The position numbers and the translations under genes are program-made. A DNA stretch of 64,000 nucleotides from Verrucosispora sp. NA02020. GTDB taxonomy: Bacteria; Actinomycetota; Actinomycetes; Mycobacteriales; Micromonosporaceae. This document shows positions 54,328 to 63,489 of the stretch, one piece after another. The notes below the pieces were generated by a model, which saw only the letters and a program-made list of their open reading frames with translations, did not search any database and was not told where the DNA came from. Position 1 is the first letter of the stretch; the number at the start of each line of letters is the position of its first letter. Location: positions 3,596,001-3,660,000 of the forward strand of contig NZ_CP054923.1 of NCBI RefSeq assembly GCF_013364215.1. Reading direction: 5' to 3'.

Positions 54328-54516
54328 GTGGACATCGAGCCGGTCGACTGCGCGCCCGAGCAGGCTTTCCGGCGTCCGCTGGACCTGGACCACGATCTGG
54401 TCACCGCAGCCGGTCTGCCCCGGCCGACCGGGCCGCCGGCCAGCGTGCTCTATTCGCCCGGTGTCGCGGTGCGGTTCGGTGCGCCGGTCACGCTGCGTCG
54501 GCCCGCCGGTCGGTGA
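54328..54516 (+). pseudogene. C-terminal remnant of a DUF2071 (YqjF-like) gene
   Basis: From GTG 54328 the frame reads to LDLDHDLVTAAGLPRPTGPP, SVLYSPGVAVRFGAP and a stop at 54514-54516. This is the characteristic C-terminus of DUF2071 proteins; the ~180 residues that should precede it are absent, replaced by the start region of the aminotransferase gene. Confidence 0.55.
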
Positions 54517-54608
54517 GCGTACGCGGGGGCGGCGGGGTCGGCGACGGTCCCTCCGGCGCGGCTAGGCTGACCGACGACAGTGGTCCTAATCAGACTGAGG
54601 GTGCGAAC

Positions 54609-55427
54609 GTGGTGGACGGTGCGACGGTGACCGGCGGCGAACAGGACAGGCCCACTCTGGACACCGGAGTGCCGCAGACCGCGCGGATCTGGAACTACCT
54701 GCTCGGCGGCAAGGACAACTTCGCCGCCGATCGCGAGGTCGGCGACCAGATCATCGCCAACCTGCCGCAGCTCGCGCAGAACGCCCGGCTGTCCCGGGCG
54801 TACCTGGCCCGGGCGGTGCGCTACCTGGCCGGCACGGCGGGTGTCCGGCAGTTCCTGGACGTGGGCACCGGCCTGCCGACCGCCGACAACACGCACGAGG
54901 TGGCGCAGTCAGTCGCCCCGGAGGCGCGCATCGTGTATGTCGACAACGACCCGCTCGTGCTGGCGCACGCCCGTGCCCTGCTGGTCGGCACCCCCGAGGG
55001 CGCCACCGACTACGTCGACGCGGACCTGCGCGACCCGGACCGGATCCTGCACGAGGCGGCCCGGACGCTGGACCTGGACCAGCCGGTCGCCGTGATGCTG
55101 ATGGGCATCCTCGGTCACGTCGAGTCCGACGAGGAGGCGAAGTCGATCATCCGCGGGCTCGTCGACCGTCTGCCCTCCGGCAGCTACCTCGCGATGTACG
55201 ACGGCAGCGACACCAGCGAGGCGGTCACCGAGGCCGTCCGGATCTGGAACGTCTCCGCCAACCCCCGATACCACCTGCGCAGCCCGGAGCGGATCGCCGG
55301 ACTGTTCGAGGGCCTGGAACTCGTCGAGCCGGGCGTGGTGTCGGTGACCCGCTGGCGTCCCGACGGCGACCCGGCCGAGTTGCCCGAGGAGATCGACCAG
55401 TACTGCGCCGTCGGCCGTAAGCGCTGA
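54609..55427 (+). CDS. SAM-dependent methyltransferase, DUF574/Methyltransf_19 family
   Basis: 272 residues from GTG 54609. PQTARIWNYLLGGKDNFAADR is the family's N-terminal signature (positions ~21-42), followed by the SAM motif FLDVGTGLPT and IVYVDNDPLVLAHAR. Highly expanded in actinomycetes; substrates unknown. Confidence 0.85.
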   Translation: MVDGATVTGGEQDRPTLDTGVPQTARIWNYLLGGKDNFAADREVGDQIIANLPQLAQNARLSRAYLARAVRYLAGTAGVRQFLDVGTGLPTADNTHEVAQSVAPEARIVYVDNDPLVLAHARALLVGTPEGATDYVDADLRDPDRILHEAARTLDLDQPVAVMLMGILGHVESDEEAKSIIRGLVDRLPSGSYLAMYDGSDTSEAVTEAVRIWNVSANPRYHLRSPERIAGLFEGLELVEPGVVSVTRWRPDGDPAELPEEIDQYCAVGRKR

Positions 55428-55497
55428 CCGGGGGCGGCGGCAGTAATCAGTCGTCGGGCATCTAGCTGGCGGGCCATCTCGTTGGTACTGTCGCCCG

Positions 55498-56874
55498 ATG
55501 CCGACGGATTTCGAAGCTGAGGGCGTCGACCGTACCCGCCTGGGTCGGCTGCTCGCGCGGGAGCGGTCCACGTTCGTGGACCGCCACCCCCGCTCGGCCG
55601 CCGCGTACGCCGACGCCGGGCACCTGTTCGGCAAGGTCCCGATGACCTGGATGAACAAGAACGCGGCCGGCTTCCCGGTCTATCTGGACCGGGCGCGCGG
55701 GGCCCGGGTCACCGACGTCGACGGCAACGAGTACGTCGACTTCTGCCTCGGCGACACCGGGGCGATGGCCGGGCACTCCCCGGCGCCGGTGGTCGAGGCG
55801 GTCACCCGACGTCTGGCCGATCTCGGCGGGGCGGCCACCATGCTGCCCACCGAGGAGGCGGCGTCGGTCGGTGCCGAACTGACCCGTCGCTTCGGGCTGC
55901 CCGCCTGGAGTTTCACGCTCACCGCCACCGACGCCAACCGGTGGGCCATCCGGCTGTTGCGCGCCGTCACCGGCCGTCCGCGCATCCTGGTGAACAGCTA
56001 CTGCTACCACGGATCGGTGGACGAGTCGCTGATCGTGGTGGGGCCGGACGGGCGGCCCCGCAGCCGGGCGGGCAACGTCGGTGCCCCCTGCGACGTGACC
56101 ACCACCAGCCGCGTCGCCGAGTTCAACGACCTGGACGGGCTGGCCCGCGAACTCGCCCACGGCGACGTGGCCGCCGTGCTGATGGAGCCGGCGCTGACCA
56201 ACATCGGCATCGTGCTGCCGGAGTCCGGCTACCTCGACGGGGTGCGGGCGCTTACCCGGCAGCACGGGACCTACCTGGTCAACGACGAGACGCACACGTT
56301 CTCCGCCGGGCCGGGAGGCGCGACGGCCGCCTGGGACCTGACGCCGGACGTGGTCACCATCGGCAAGGCCATCGGCGGTGGGATCCCGGTCGGCGCGTAC
56401 GGCCTCTCGGCCGAGCTGGCCGCCGACCTGACCGCCCGGACGGACCTCGACCTGGTCGACATGGGCGGCGTCGGCGGCACGCTGGCCGGCAACCCGGTGT
56501 CGGTCGCGGCCACCCTGGCCACCCTGCGCGAGGTGCTCACCGACGAGGCGTTCGCCGGCATGGCCGAGACGGCGGCCCGCTTCGCCGAGGGGGTGGGCGC
56601 GCTGTTCGCCGAGTACGCGTTGCCGTGGTCGGTGAGCCGGCTCGGCGCGCGGGTGGAGTACCGCCTCGTCGACCCGGCCCCGCGTACCGGCACCGAGTCG
56701 GCCCGGTGCGCCGACGCCGACCTGGAGGACTACCTGCACGTCTACCTGCTCAACCGGGGGATCCTGATGACCCCGTTCCACAACATGGCGCTGATGTGTC
56801 CGCAGACCACGGTGGAGGACGTACGCCGGCACCACGAGATCTTCGGCGACGCGTTGGGCGAGCTGGTGGGGTGA
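55498..56874 (+). CDS. Class III PLP aminotransferase / aminomutase (GSAM-like)
   Basis: 458 residues; ATG 55498. Fold-type I PLP enzyme: VDFCLGDTGAMAGHSP, DETHTFSAGPGG (cofactor Asp replaced by Glu-Thr-His context), and the PLP Lys in TIGKAIGGGIPVGAYG. Most like glutamate-1-semialdehyde aminomutase, but DANRWAIRLLRAVTG replaces the usual TEA-type motif. Likely an amino-acid or beta-amino-acid aminotransferase/mutase rather than HemL. Confidence 0.8.
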   Translation: MPTDFEAEGVDRTRLGRLLARERSTFVDRHPRSAAAYADAGHLFGKVPMTWMNKNAAGFPVYLDRARGARVTDVDGNEYVDFCLGDTGAMAGHSPAPVVEAVTRRLADLGGAATMLPTEEAASVGAELTRRFGLPAWSFTLTATDANRWAIRLLRAVTGRPRILVNSYCYHGSVDESLIVVGPDGRPRSRAGNVGAPCDVTTTSRVAEFNDLDGLARELAHGDVAAVLMEPALTNIGIVLPESGYLDGVRALTRQHGTYLVNDETHTFSAGPGGATAAWDLTPDVVTIGKAIGGGIPVGAYGLSAELAADLTARTDLDLVDMGGVGGTLAGNPVSVAATLATLREVLTDEAFAGMAETAARFAEGVGALFAEYALPWSVSRLGARVEYRLVDPAPRTGTESARCADADLEDYLHVYLLNRGILMTPFHNMALMCPQTTVEDVRRHHEIFGDALGELVG

Positions 56875-56902
56875 CCGATCGGGTGGGAACAGTCGAAACC
56901 TA

Positions 56903-56931
56903 TTGACTCTCGATAGGTAGCGAGTGATAGT
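56903..56931 (+). promoter_or_regulatory. Promoter for a probably leaderless mRNA
   Basis: TTGACT (56903-56908), 17-bp spacer, GATAGT (56926-56931); the ATG lies at 56938, 6-7 bases after -10, so transcription should start at the start codon. An inverted repeat CCTAT/ATAGG (56899-56917) overlaps the -35 and may bind the downstream XRE protein. Confidence 0.5.
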
Positions 56932-56937
56932 CGATGC

Positions 56938-57417
56938 ATGCTGGTGACACGTTGGGCGGTGGCCGCCCTCAGAGTCTTCCTCGTGGTGCTGTTCGGGATC
57001 CTGGTCGTGTTCCAGACCCTCTCGCTGCCGGGGCAGTTCGCCCACATGGCGCAGGAGTCACCGGAACAGGCGTACCTGCGGTGGCCGTTGACCGCCGTCA
57101 CGGTGTTCTGGGTGCTCTGCGTCCAGGTGGTGGTCGTCTGCACCTGGAAGTTGCTCACCCTGGTCAAGAACGACCGCATCTTCAGCCCGGCCGCGCTGGT
57201 CTGGGTGGACGTGATCGTGTGGGCCGTCGCCGCCGCCTGGGTGGTGCTGGTGGCCGTCTTCCTCTACGTAGGATTCAGGGCCGACGACCCCGGAGTCCCG
57301 TTCCTGCTGCTCCTGCTCTCGACCGGCGTCGCCGTGCTGGGGCTGCTGATGGTGGTGCTGCGCGCGCTGCTGCGCCAGGCCACCACGCTGCGGACCGACA
57401 TGGAAGCGGTGATCTGA
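56938..57417 (+). CDS. DUF2975 membrane protein
   Basis: 159 residues, four transmembrane segments, with the family motif NDRIFSPAALVWV between spans 2 and 3. Its stop overlaps the start of a small XRE gene (TGATG), the usual DUF2975-HTH pair. The function of the pair is unknown. Confidence 0.85.
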   Translation: MLVTRWAVAALRVFLVVLFGILVVFQTLSLPGQFAHMAQESPEQAYLRWPLTAVTVFWVLCVQVVVVCTWKLLTLVKNDRIFSPAALVWVDVIVWAVAAAWVVLVAVFLYVGFRADDPGVPFLLLLLSTGVAVLGLLMVVLRALLRQATTLRTDMEAVI

Positions 57418-57623
57418 TGCCCATCGTGGTACGCATCGACGTCCAGCTCGCCAAGCGCAAGATGAGCGTCGGTGAGTTCGCCGAGCGGGTGGGGCTCACG
57501 CCGGCGAACGTGGCGGTGCTCAAGAACGGCCGGGCCAAGGCCGTCCGGTTCAGCACCCTGGAGGCGATGTGCCGGGTGCTCGACTGCCAACCCGGTGACC
57601 TGCTGGAATGGGTCGAGGAGTGA
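57417..57623 (+). CDS. YozG-like small HTH regulator
   Basis: 68 residues: MPIVVRIDVQLAKRKMSVG, LTPANVAVLKNGRAKAVRF, LDCQPGDLLEW. Cro/C1 type HTH_26. Translationally coupled to the DUF2975 gene; it may control its own promoter. Confidence 0.88.
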   Translation: MPIVVRIDVQLAKRKMSVGEFAERVGLTPANVAVLKNGRAKAVRFSTLEAMCRVLDCQPGDLLEWVEE

Positions 57624-57628
57624 ACCCT

Positions 57629-57658
57629 GCGGGGCCCGGCCGTCGCGCCGGGCCCCGC
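57629..57658. terminator. Bidirectional terminator
   Basis: Perfect 12-bp stem GCGGGGCCCGGC/GCCGGGCCCCGC with loop CGTCGC, between converging genes. Confidence 0.75.
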
Positions 57659-57669
57659 GAGGTGCGGCC

Positions 57670-58908
57670 TCAGTAGCCGTAACGGCTCTTCAGGTGCCGC
57701 CACCAGTCCCGGAACATCCAGGCGTCGAACTCGGTGATCGAGCTGGCGCTGCCGGCCCGCATCAGGAACCCGCCGACTCCACTGGGCGTCCAGTCGTAGA
57801 AGTCGTCGAGGCCGAAGGTGTGGCCTATCTCGTGCAGCAGGATGTGCATGTTCTCGGCGTTCAGGTTGTTCATGTAGTACTCGCGGCCCATGCGTTGGCC
57901 CCAGTCGCCGCCGGCACCGCCGCCGAACCCGTCGGTCAGCCACAGCGACTGGTCGTAGTGGCGGGCCACCCCGCCGGGGCAGTTCGGGTACTGCCCACCC
58001 TGGTTGAAGAAGCGACCGCACGCGGGCGCGCACTGCGGGGCGTTCTCGCGGATGTCGTTGACGTAGACGTCGACGCTGGTGTCGGTCCACTGGAGCTGAC
58101 TGCGGTTGCGGACGGCCCAGCCGACCACCTTGATCGGCACCTGCTGGTACGGCCAGGCGTTGTGCCCGACCATCACGTCCATCCACTTCTTGTACTGCCG
58201 GGCGAGGGTGGCGTGGATCTGGTCGCGCTGGGCGGCCGTGACGGTGGCGCCGGAGTCCCAGCGGACACAGAAGTTCAGTGCTCCACGGTTGGCCATGACC
58301 TGGTCCCAGCCGTAGTTGCGGAACCCGTACGGGTTGCCGTTGTTGTAGGTCTGCTCCACGTGCTGCCACACCTGGTTGAGCGGGTTCACCAGGTGCGCGG
58401 GCGGATTCCAGCCGCTGGTCGGCGGGGGCGTGGTCGGGCTCGGTGCGGGGGTCGTCGGGGCGGGCGTGGTCGGTGCCGGGGTGCCGGGCGTGCCGGTGCA
58501 GGTGACGCCGTTGAGGGCGAACGTGGTCGGTGCCGGGTTGCTGCCGCTCCACGACCCGTTGAAGCCGAACGATGTGGCGGCGCCGGTGCCGAGGGCACTG
58601 TTGTGGCCGACGCTGGTCGCGTCGACCCGGCTTCCGCTCTGCGTCACGGTGGCGTTCCACGCCTGGGTGACGCTCTGCCCGGCGCCGTACGTCCAGGTCA
58701 CCGTCCAGCCGTTGAGCGGGTCGCCGAGGTTGGTGGCGGTGACCTCGGCACCGAACCCGCCGGACCACTGGTTGGTGACCCGGTAGTCGACCCGGCAGCC
58801 CGGCGCGGCGGCCTGCGCACCGGTCACTGCCAGGGTGGCTCCACCGGTGAAGGCCAGGGTGGCGACGACCGCCACACCGAGCCGTGGTCCTGTTCGGGGT
58901 GATCTCAT
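57670..58908 (-). CDS. Secreted CBM2-linked zinc metallopeptidase
   Basis: 412 residues from ATG 58908 (GGAGGAG upstream). The signal peptide ends near residue 34 (AQAAA). CBM2 module at residues ~36-135 (CRVDYRVTNQWSGGF; NGWTVTWTYG), Thr/Pro linker, then a ~260-residue domain with HEIGHTFGLDDFYDW, an HExxHxxGxxD zinc signature of metzincin-like peptidases, and paired cysteines. Attaching a protease-like domain to a cellulose-binding module is unusual; related actinobacterial proteins are often just called cellulose-binding proteins. LacI-like operator copies lie upstream. Confidence 0.82.
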   Translation of the reverse strand: MRSPRTGPRLGVAVVATLAFTGGATLAVTGAQAAAPGCRVDYRVTNQWSGGFGAEVTATNLGDPLNGWTVTWTYGAGQSVTQAWNATVTQSGSRVDATSVGHNSALGTGAATSFGFNGSWSGSNPAPTTFALNGVTCTGTPGTPAPTTPAPTTPAPSPTTPPPTSGWNPPAHLVNPLNQVWQHVEQTYNNGNPYGFRNYGWDQVMANRGALNFCVRWDSGATVTAAQRDQIHATLARQYKKWMDVMVGHNAWPYQQVPIKVVGWAVRNRSQLQWTDTSVDVYVNDIRENAPQCAPACGRFFNQGGQYPNCPGGVARHYDQSLWLTDGFGGGAGGDWGQRMGREYYMNNLNAENMHILLHEIGHTFGLDDFYDWTPSGVGGFLMRAGSASSITEFDAWMFRDWWRHLKSRYGY

Positions 58909-59058
58909 AGGTGCTCCTCCCGGTGTCGGAGACGCCGTCGGTGGACACACCGGCAGCGATAGATTGGCGTCGATGTAAACTAAATGGTGGCAGGTGGGAG
59001 GTCTGGTTGGGCTGACCGGTGTTCGCAAACCCTGCCGTATTCGGCCCCGGGCTATTGC

Positions 59059-59072
59059 CGAAATGGTTTTCG
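59059..59072. promoter_or_regulatory. LacI-like operator A (CGAAATGGTTTTCG)
   Basis: Same 14-mer at 59185, and a variant with central CG at 61725. Each is preceded by TTGC and two of the three are followed by TGG. It lies in the 400-bp divergent region between the metallopeptidase and LacI genes. Confidence 0.6.
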
Positions 59073-59184
59073 TGGACGAAGCTGGCCCGCTTGGTCCTCT
59101 GCGGGGTGCCGGAGCGGGCCTGATTGCCGAAATCCCGTGATCTCTGCGATCGGTTTTAGCCGGAGATCTCCTGGGAGGGATTGC

Positions 59185-59198
59185 CGAAATGGTTTTCG
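59185..59198. promoter_or_regulatory. LacI-like operator B (CGAAATGGTTTTCG)
   Basis: Identical to site A, 126 bp apart. A half-site TTGCCGAAAT at 59124-59133 lies between them. Confidence 0.6.
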
Positions 59199-59307
59199 AG
59201 GTTCATTGTCGGAGATCAGACCACCGGGGTCCTCGCGCGTACGCGGGCCATCGGTCCCGGCGGCACGGGCGACGCGACGGGGACCTCTGGGCAGGGGAGA
59301 GCAGGCG

Positions 59308-60426
59308 ATGATCGAGAAGAGCGGCGGGTCACGGATGGGCGCGGCGAACAGTGGGGCCGGCGCCGGGCGGTCCAGCGGTCGATCGATCATGCGTGACGTC
59401 GCGGCGCGGGCGGGGGTGTCGGCGCAGACGGTCTCCCGGGTCATCAACGGCCACCCGTACGTCGCCGACGACACCCGCCAGCGGGTGCTGGCGGCGATGC
59501 GGGAGCTGGACTACCAGCGCAACCCGGCGGCCCGCGCCCTGGTCACCCGGCGTTCCGGCACGCTCGGGATCATCGGCTACGAGAGCCCGCTGTACGGGCC
59601 GACCTCGATGCTCTACGCCATCGAGGGCGCGGCCCGATCCGCCGGCTACTTCGTCAGCGTCGCCAGTGTGCGACACCTGGACCGGCGGTCGGTGCTCGAC
59701 GCCGCGGACTGGTTGCGTCGGCAGTCGGTCGAGGGACTCATCGCCATCGCGCCCAAACCCGCCATGGCCGGGGCGCTGGCCGAGGCGGCTGGCGGGCTGG
59801 CGGCGGTGACCGTCGGCGGTGGATGCAGCGACGAGATCGCCAGCGCGCAGATCGACAACGTGGCGGGTGCCCGACTCGCCACCCGACACCTGCTCGACCT
59901 CGGCCACGCCACCGTGCACCACGTGTCCGGCCCGGAGGACTGGCCCGAGGCGGACGAACGGATCCGTGGCTGGCGGGAGGCCCTGCGGGCCGCCGGTGCG
60001 CCGGTGCCGGCCGTCGTCCCCGGCGACTGGAGTGCCAGCACCGGCTACCAGCAGGGGGAGCGGCTGGCCGCCGACCCCGACGTCACCGCCGTCTTCTGCG
60101 CCAGCGACCAACTCGCCCTCGGCGTGCTGCGGGCGTTGCACGAGGCGGGCCGCCGGGTGCCGGAGGACGTCAGCGTGGTCGGCTTCGACGGCACGCCGGA
60201 CGGGGCGCACTTCCTGCCGCCGCTGACGTCGGTGCGGCAGGACTTCGCCGAACTGGGCCGGCGCAGCCTGGGACTGCTGCTGGCGCAGCTCGACCCGGCC
60301 GGGCAGACGCCGGCGCGCCGACGCGACCTGCTGGTGCCGGAACTGGTCAGCCGGCGCAGCGCGGCGGCCCCGTGCGGCGTCGGCCGACCGCTGCGCGCGC
60401 TGCGACCGGCCAGCCTGATCGGTTAG
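59308..60426 (+). CDS. LacI-family transcriptional regulator
   Basis: 372 residues; ATG 59308 behind GGGGAGAG. The Gly/Ser-rich N-terminal 28 residues are followed by the HTH MRDVAARAGVSAQTVSRVI. Ligand core with GLIAIAP, HHVSGPEDW, VSVVGFDGTPDG. Close paralogue of the regulator at 2340. Two identical operator-like sites lie in its promoter, so autoregulation is likely; it may also govern the sugar transporter at 62182. Confidence 0.9.
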   Translation: MIEKSGGSRMGAANSGAGAGRSSGRSIMRDVAARAGVSAQTVSRVINGHPYVADDTRQRVLAAMRELDYQRNPAARALVTRRSGTLGIIGYESPLYGPTSMLYAIEGAARSAGYFVSVASVRHLDRRSVLDAADWLRRQSVEGLIAIAPKPAMAGALAEAAGGLAAVTVGGGCSDEIASAQIDNVAGARLATRHLLDLGHATVHHVSGPEDWPEADERIRGWREALRAAGAPVPAVVPGDWSASTGYQQGERLAADPDVTAVFCASDQLALGVLRALHEAGRRVPEDVSVVGFDGTPDGAHFLPPLTSVRQDFAELGRRSLGLLLAQLDPAGQTPARRRDLLVPELVSRRSAAAPCGVGRPLRALRPASLIG

Positions 60427-60556
60427 GTCCTCCCGACGTCCCCGGCAGCTGTCGGAGGCCGGGGCCGTCTCGCGGCCCGGTCCGCTTCTCCGACGGGGGT
60501 GCGGACACCGGGCCGGCTCCCTCGCCGGGACCGTCGGCACCGGGCCGGTGTGGGGA

Positions 60557-61579
60557 TCAGCGGTGCACCGCCGGTCCGGTCGACTCGCGGACGACGAGGC
60601 GGCCGGGTTGGCGGATGACGCCACTGCCGGGATTGCCGTCCAGGGCGGCGTAGAGGTGCTTGACCGCGGTCGCGCCGAGCCGTTCCAGGTTGAGGTCCAC
60701 CGTGGTCAGCGGTGGTCGGCAGTCGGCGGCGAAGAACTCCCAGTTGTCGTAGCCGACGATCGCCACGTCGTCCGGGATGCGTCGCCCGAGGTCACGCAGT
60801 GTGTCGGCGGCTCCGGCGGCGAGCTGGTCGTTGCCGCAGAAGATCGCGTCCACGTCCGGGCGGGCCGCCAGCAGCAGTCGGGTGGCGTGCCGGCCCCACC
60901 GCTGCGACCACTCGCCGAACAGCGGGTCCCCGGCGGGATCGAGGCCCGCCTCGGTGAGCACCGTCCGCAGCCCGGCCGCCCGGTCCCGGGCCGACCGGTA
61001 ACCGTCCGGGCCGGTGATGTGCCCGATCCGCCGTCGTCCGTGCAGCACCAGGTGCTCGGCGGCGAGCCGGGCGCCGCCCTCGTCGTCGGCGATCACCGAC
61101 AGGTCCCGGGGGTCGGTCGACTCGGCGTAGGCGTAGACCACCGGAACCGGGATGTCCTGCGTCAGCGAGGGACCCACCTCGTTGCTGTCGCCGACCACGA
61201 TGAACCCGTCGACCTGCCGCGCCAGCAGCGTACGGATGTAGTGCTGGCGCCGGATCGCGTCACCCCGGGCGTCGCAGAGCAGCACCGACATCTGCTCGTT
61301 GCCGAGGGCGTTCTCGGCACCGAGCAGGATGGACATGGCGAACCGGCCGCCGAGTTCGTCGGTGAGCAGCCCCACGGTGCGGGTGCGGCCGTTGATCAGC
61401 CCGGAGGCCAGCGCGTTGGGCTGGAAGGAGAGCTCGTCGGCCGCGCGCAGCACGCGTTCCCGGGTCGCCTGGGCCACCTCGGCGCGTCCGTTGAGCGCCT
61501 TGGACGCGGTCGCGACCGAGACTCCGGCCCGGCTGGCCACGTCACTCAGCGTCACTGACTGTGATCGTCGTCGACCCAC
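60557..61579 (-). CDS. LacI-family transcriptional regulator
   Basis: 340 residues from GTG 61579 (AAAGG upstream). HTH: VTLSDVASRAGVSVATASKALNGR. Standard sugar-binding core (DDVAIVGYDNWEF). Divergent from the sugar ABC transporter at 62182, which it most likely represses; the site at 61725 lies between them. Confidence 0.9.
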   Translation of the reverse strand: MGRRRSQSVTLSDVASRAGVSVATASKALNGRAEVAQATRERVLRAADELSFQPNALASGLINGRTRTVGLLTDELGGRFAMSILLGAENALGNEQMSVLLCDARGDAIRRQHYIRTLLARQVDGFIVVGDSNEVGPSLTQDIPVPVVYAYAESTDPRDLSVIADDEGGARLAAEHLVLHGRRRIGHITGPDGYRSARDRAAGLRTVLTEAGLDPAGDPLFGEWSQRWGRHATRLLLAARPDVDAIFCGNDQLAAGAADTLRDLGRRIPDDVAIVGYDNWEFFAADCRPPLTTVDLNLERLGATAVKHLYAALDGNPGSGVIRQPGRLVVRESTGPAVHR

Positions 61580-61724
61580 CGAAAGCCTTTCGCAAGAGTT
61601 TCAGGATGGCCGGCAGGTGGTCGCCGCCCCCGTATGACGGGCAAGCGTAGAGCGCAGGGTGCATGTAAGGGAAGGTGAAGCCCACACCGAAACGGGTTCA
61701 GGTTTTACCCATCAGACATCTTGC

Positions 61725-61738
61725 CGAAACCGTTTTCG
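61725..61738. promoter_or_regulatory. LacI-like operator C (CGAAACCGTTTTCG)
   Basis: Near-perfect dyad (6 of 7 pairs) with central CG; preceded by TTGC and followed by TGG as at site A. A degenerate copy (CGAAACGGGTTCAG) is at 61688-61701. Confidence 0.65.
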
Positions 61739-62160
61739 TGGGACACGCTAGCGGCGGAAAGTGATACCGACCACCTCGGCGGCGGTGCGGCTCGCCGTGC
61801 CGGTCCCGTCGGACCCGGCGGGAGGCGACACCGATGAGGACGGACGAGGCATCGCCCACGAAGACGGTGCGGACCGCGTCGTCGTCACCGGTCCACCCCA
61901 CCCGCGCGACGCAGCGATGCGGCGGTGCCGCATCGGACCGTCCACACGACACCTCGGCTCGGCGGGACTCCGTCGGCGACCTGTTGTCCACACCCTGACC
62001 CTGCCCGGCCGGTCACCCGCCGGCCGTACCTGATCATCCGGCTTCGCCGATCACGTCCACGGCCGACGGCCGGTGCGGCGGCTCCGGTCCCACCCGATCG
62101 AGCGGAACCGCCCGCTACCCGGCTCACGGGAACCGCCTCGCGGCTCCCCGGCGAGCATCG
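61739..62160. other. Intergenic leader, about 420 bp
   Basis: Long stretch before the solute-binding protein gene. Short frames exist on both strands but none has a ribosome site with family resemblance. No further regulatory motif was recognised. Confidence 0.4.
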
Positions 62161-62181
62161 ATGCAGACTAGGAGAGGAATC

Positions 62182-63480
62182 ATGAGGAAAACCCTGGGCA
62201 GGCGTACTGCCCTGCGTTCGCTGGCCGGAGCCATGGCGGCGACGATGGTCCTCGCCGTGGCGGCTTGCGGCAGCGACGAACCGAGCGGCCCGAGCGCCGC
62301 CGAGGCCGGCCCGACCGGCGTCGACGACGGCAGCGAGCTGACCCTGTGGACCCGCGCGCCGCTGGAGAAGCAGGCGAAGCTGCTGGTGGACGCGTACAAC
62401 GCCACACACCAGAACCAGGTCAAGCTCACCGTCGTACCGAACGACGACTACGTCGCCAAGGTCGGCGCGGCGGCCGGCTCCGGTGGCCTGCCGGACCTGT
62501 TCGCCGCCGACATCGTCTACGTGCCGAACTGGGTCAGCCAGGGCCTGTTCCAGGACATCAGCTCCAACATCGACGGCCTGGACTTCAAGGACCAGATCAA
62601 CAAGGGACACCTGTCGGCGGGCACCGTCGACGACAAGGCCCACGTGCTGCCCTTCGTGCTGGACCTGTCGATGATGTTCTGGAACAAGCAGTTGTTCCGG
62701 GACGCCGGGCTCGACCCGGAGAAGGCGCCCGCGTCGCTCGCCGAGTACGCCGCCGCCGCCAAGGCGGTGCAGGCCTCGGGCAAGGAGGGCGTCTACGGTA
62801 CGGCCGCCGGCCTGAACTGCGGCGGCTGCCTCGTCTTCACCTGGTTCCCGTCCATCTGGGCCGACGGCGGGCAGGTGCTCAGTGACGACGGCACCGAGTC
62901 CAAGCTGGCCGACGAGACCGCGCAGAAGGTCTTCAGCACCTGGCAGGACCTGTGGCGCTCCGGTGCTGTGCTGCCCGCCTCGGCGGGGGAGACCGGTCCG
63001 ACCTGGACCGCCGCCTTCACCGAGGGCAAGGTCGGCCTGATGTTCTACCCGGCGACGCTGCTCTCCTCGACGCCGTTCGACGCCGGTGTCGCCGGCATCC
63101 CCGGCCCGAACGGCGGCGCCTCCACCTTCGTCGGTGGCGACGGTGTCGGCATCTCGAAGGACTCCAAGAAGGCCGCACAGGCGTGGAACTTCCTGAGCTG
63201 GATGATGTCCGAGGAGGCCCAGGTCGAGGTGCTGGCCAAGAACAAGGACGTGGTCTCCCGCGCCGACCTGGCCAACAACAAGTACGCCGCCGAGGACCCG
63301 CGCCTGGTGACCATCAACGAGGTGGCCGGTCAGGGCGACACCCCGGTCGCGCTCAACTTCCAGCAGGCGTTCAACGCGCCGAACAGCCCGTGGCTGACTC
63401 TCGTCCGCAACCAGGTGCTCAACGGTAACGGCGACCTGCCGAAGGACAACGGCGAGATCACCGCCGTCCTGAAGCAGTAG
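62182..63480 (+). CDS. Carbohydrate ABC transporter substrate-binding lipoprotein (family 1)
   Basis: 432 residues; ATG 62182 with AGGAGAGGA upstream. Basic N-terminus and lipobox LAVAAC near residue 36. Family 1 extracellular binding protein: LTLWTRAPLEKQAKLLVDAY, FYPATLLSS, AQAWNFLSWMMSEEAQ. Partner permease follows. Oligosaccharide uptake is likely; the sugar is not readable. Confidence 0.9.
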   Translation: MRKTLGRRTALRSLAGAMAATMVLAVAACGSDEPSGPSAAEAGPTGVDDGSELTLWTRAPLEKQAKLLVDAYNATHQNQVKLTVVPNDDYVAKVGAAAGSGGLPDLFAADIVYVPNWVSQGLFQDISSNIDGLDFKDQINKGHLSAGTVDDKAHVLPFVLDLSMMFWNKQLFRDAGLDPEKAPASLAEYAAAAKAVQASGKEGVYGTAAGLNCGGCLVFTWFPSIWADGGQVLSDDGTESKLADETAQKVFSTWQDLWRSGAVLPASAGETGPTWTAAFTEGKVGLMFYPATLLSSTPFDAGVAGIPGPNGGASTFVGGDGVGISKDSKKAAQAWNFLSWMMSEEAQVEVLAKNKDVVSRADLANNKYAAEDPRLVTINEVAGQGDTPVALNFQQAFNAPNSPWLTLVRNQVLNGNGDLPKDNGEITAVLKQ

Positions 63481-63489
63481 GTACCCGGT

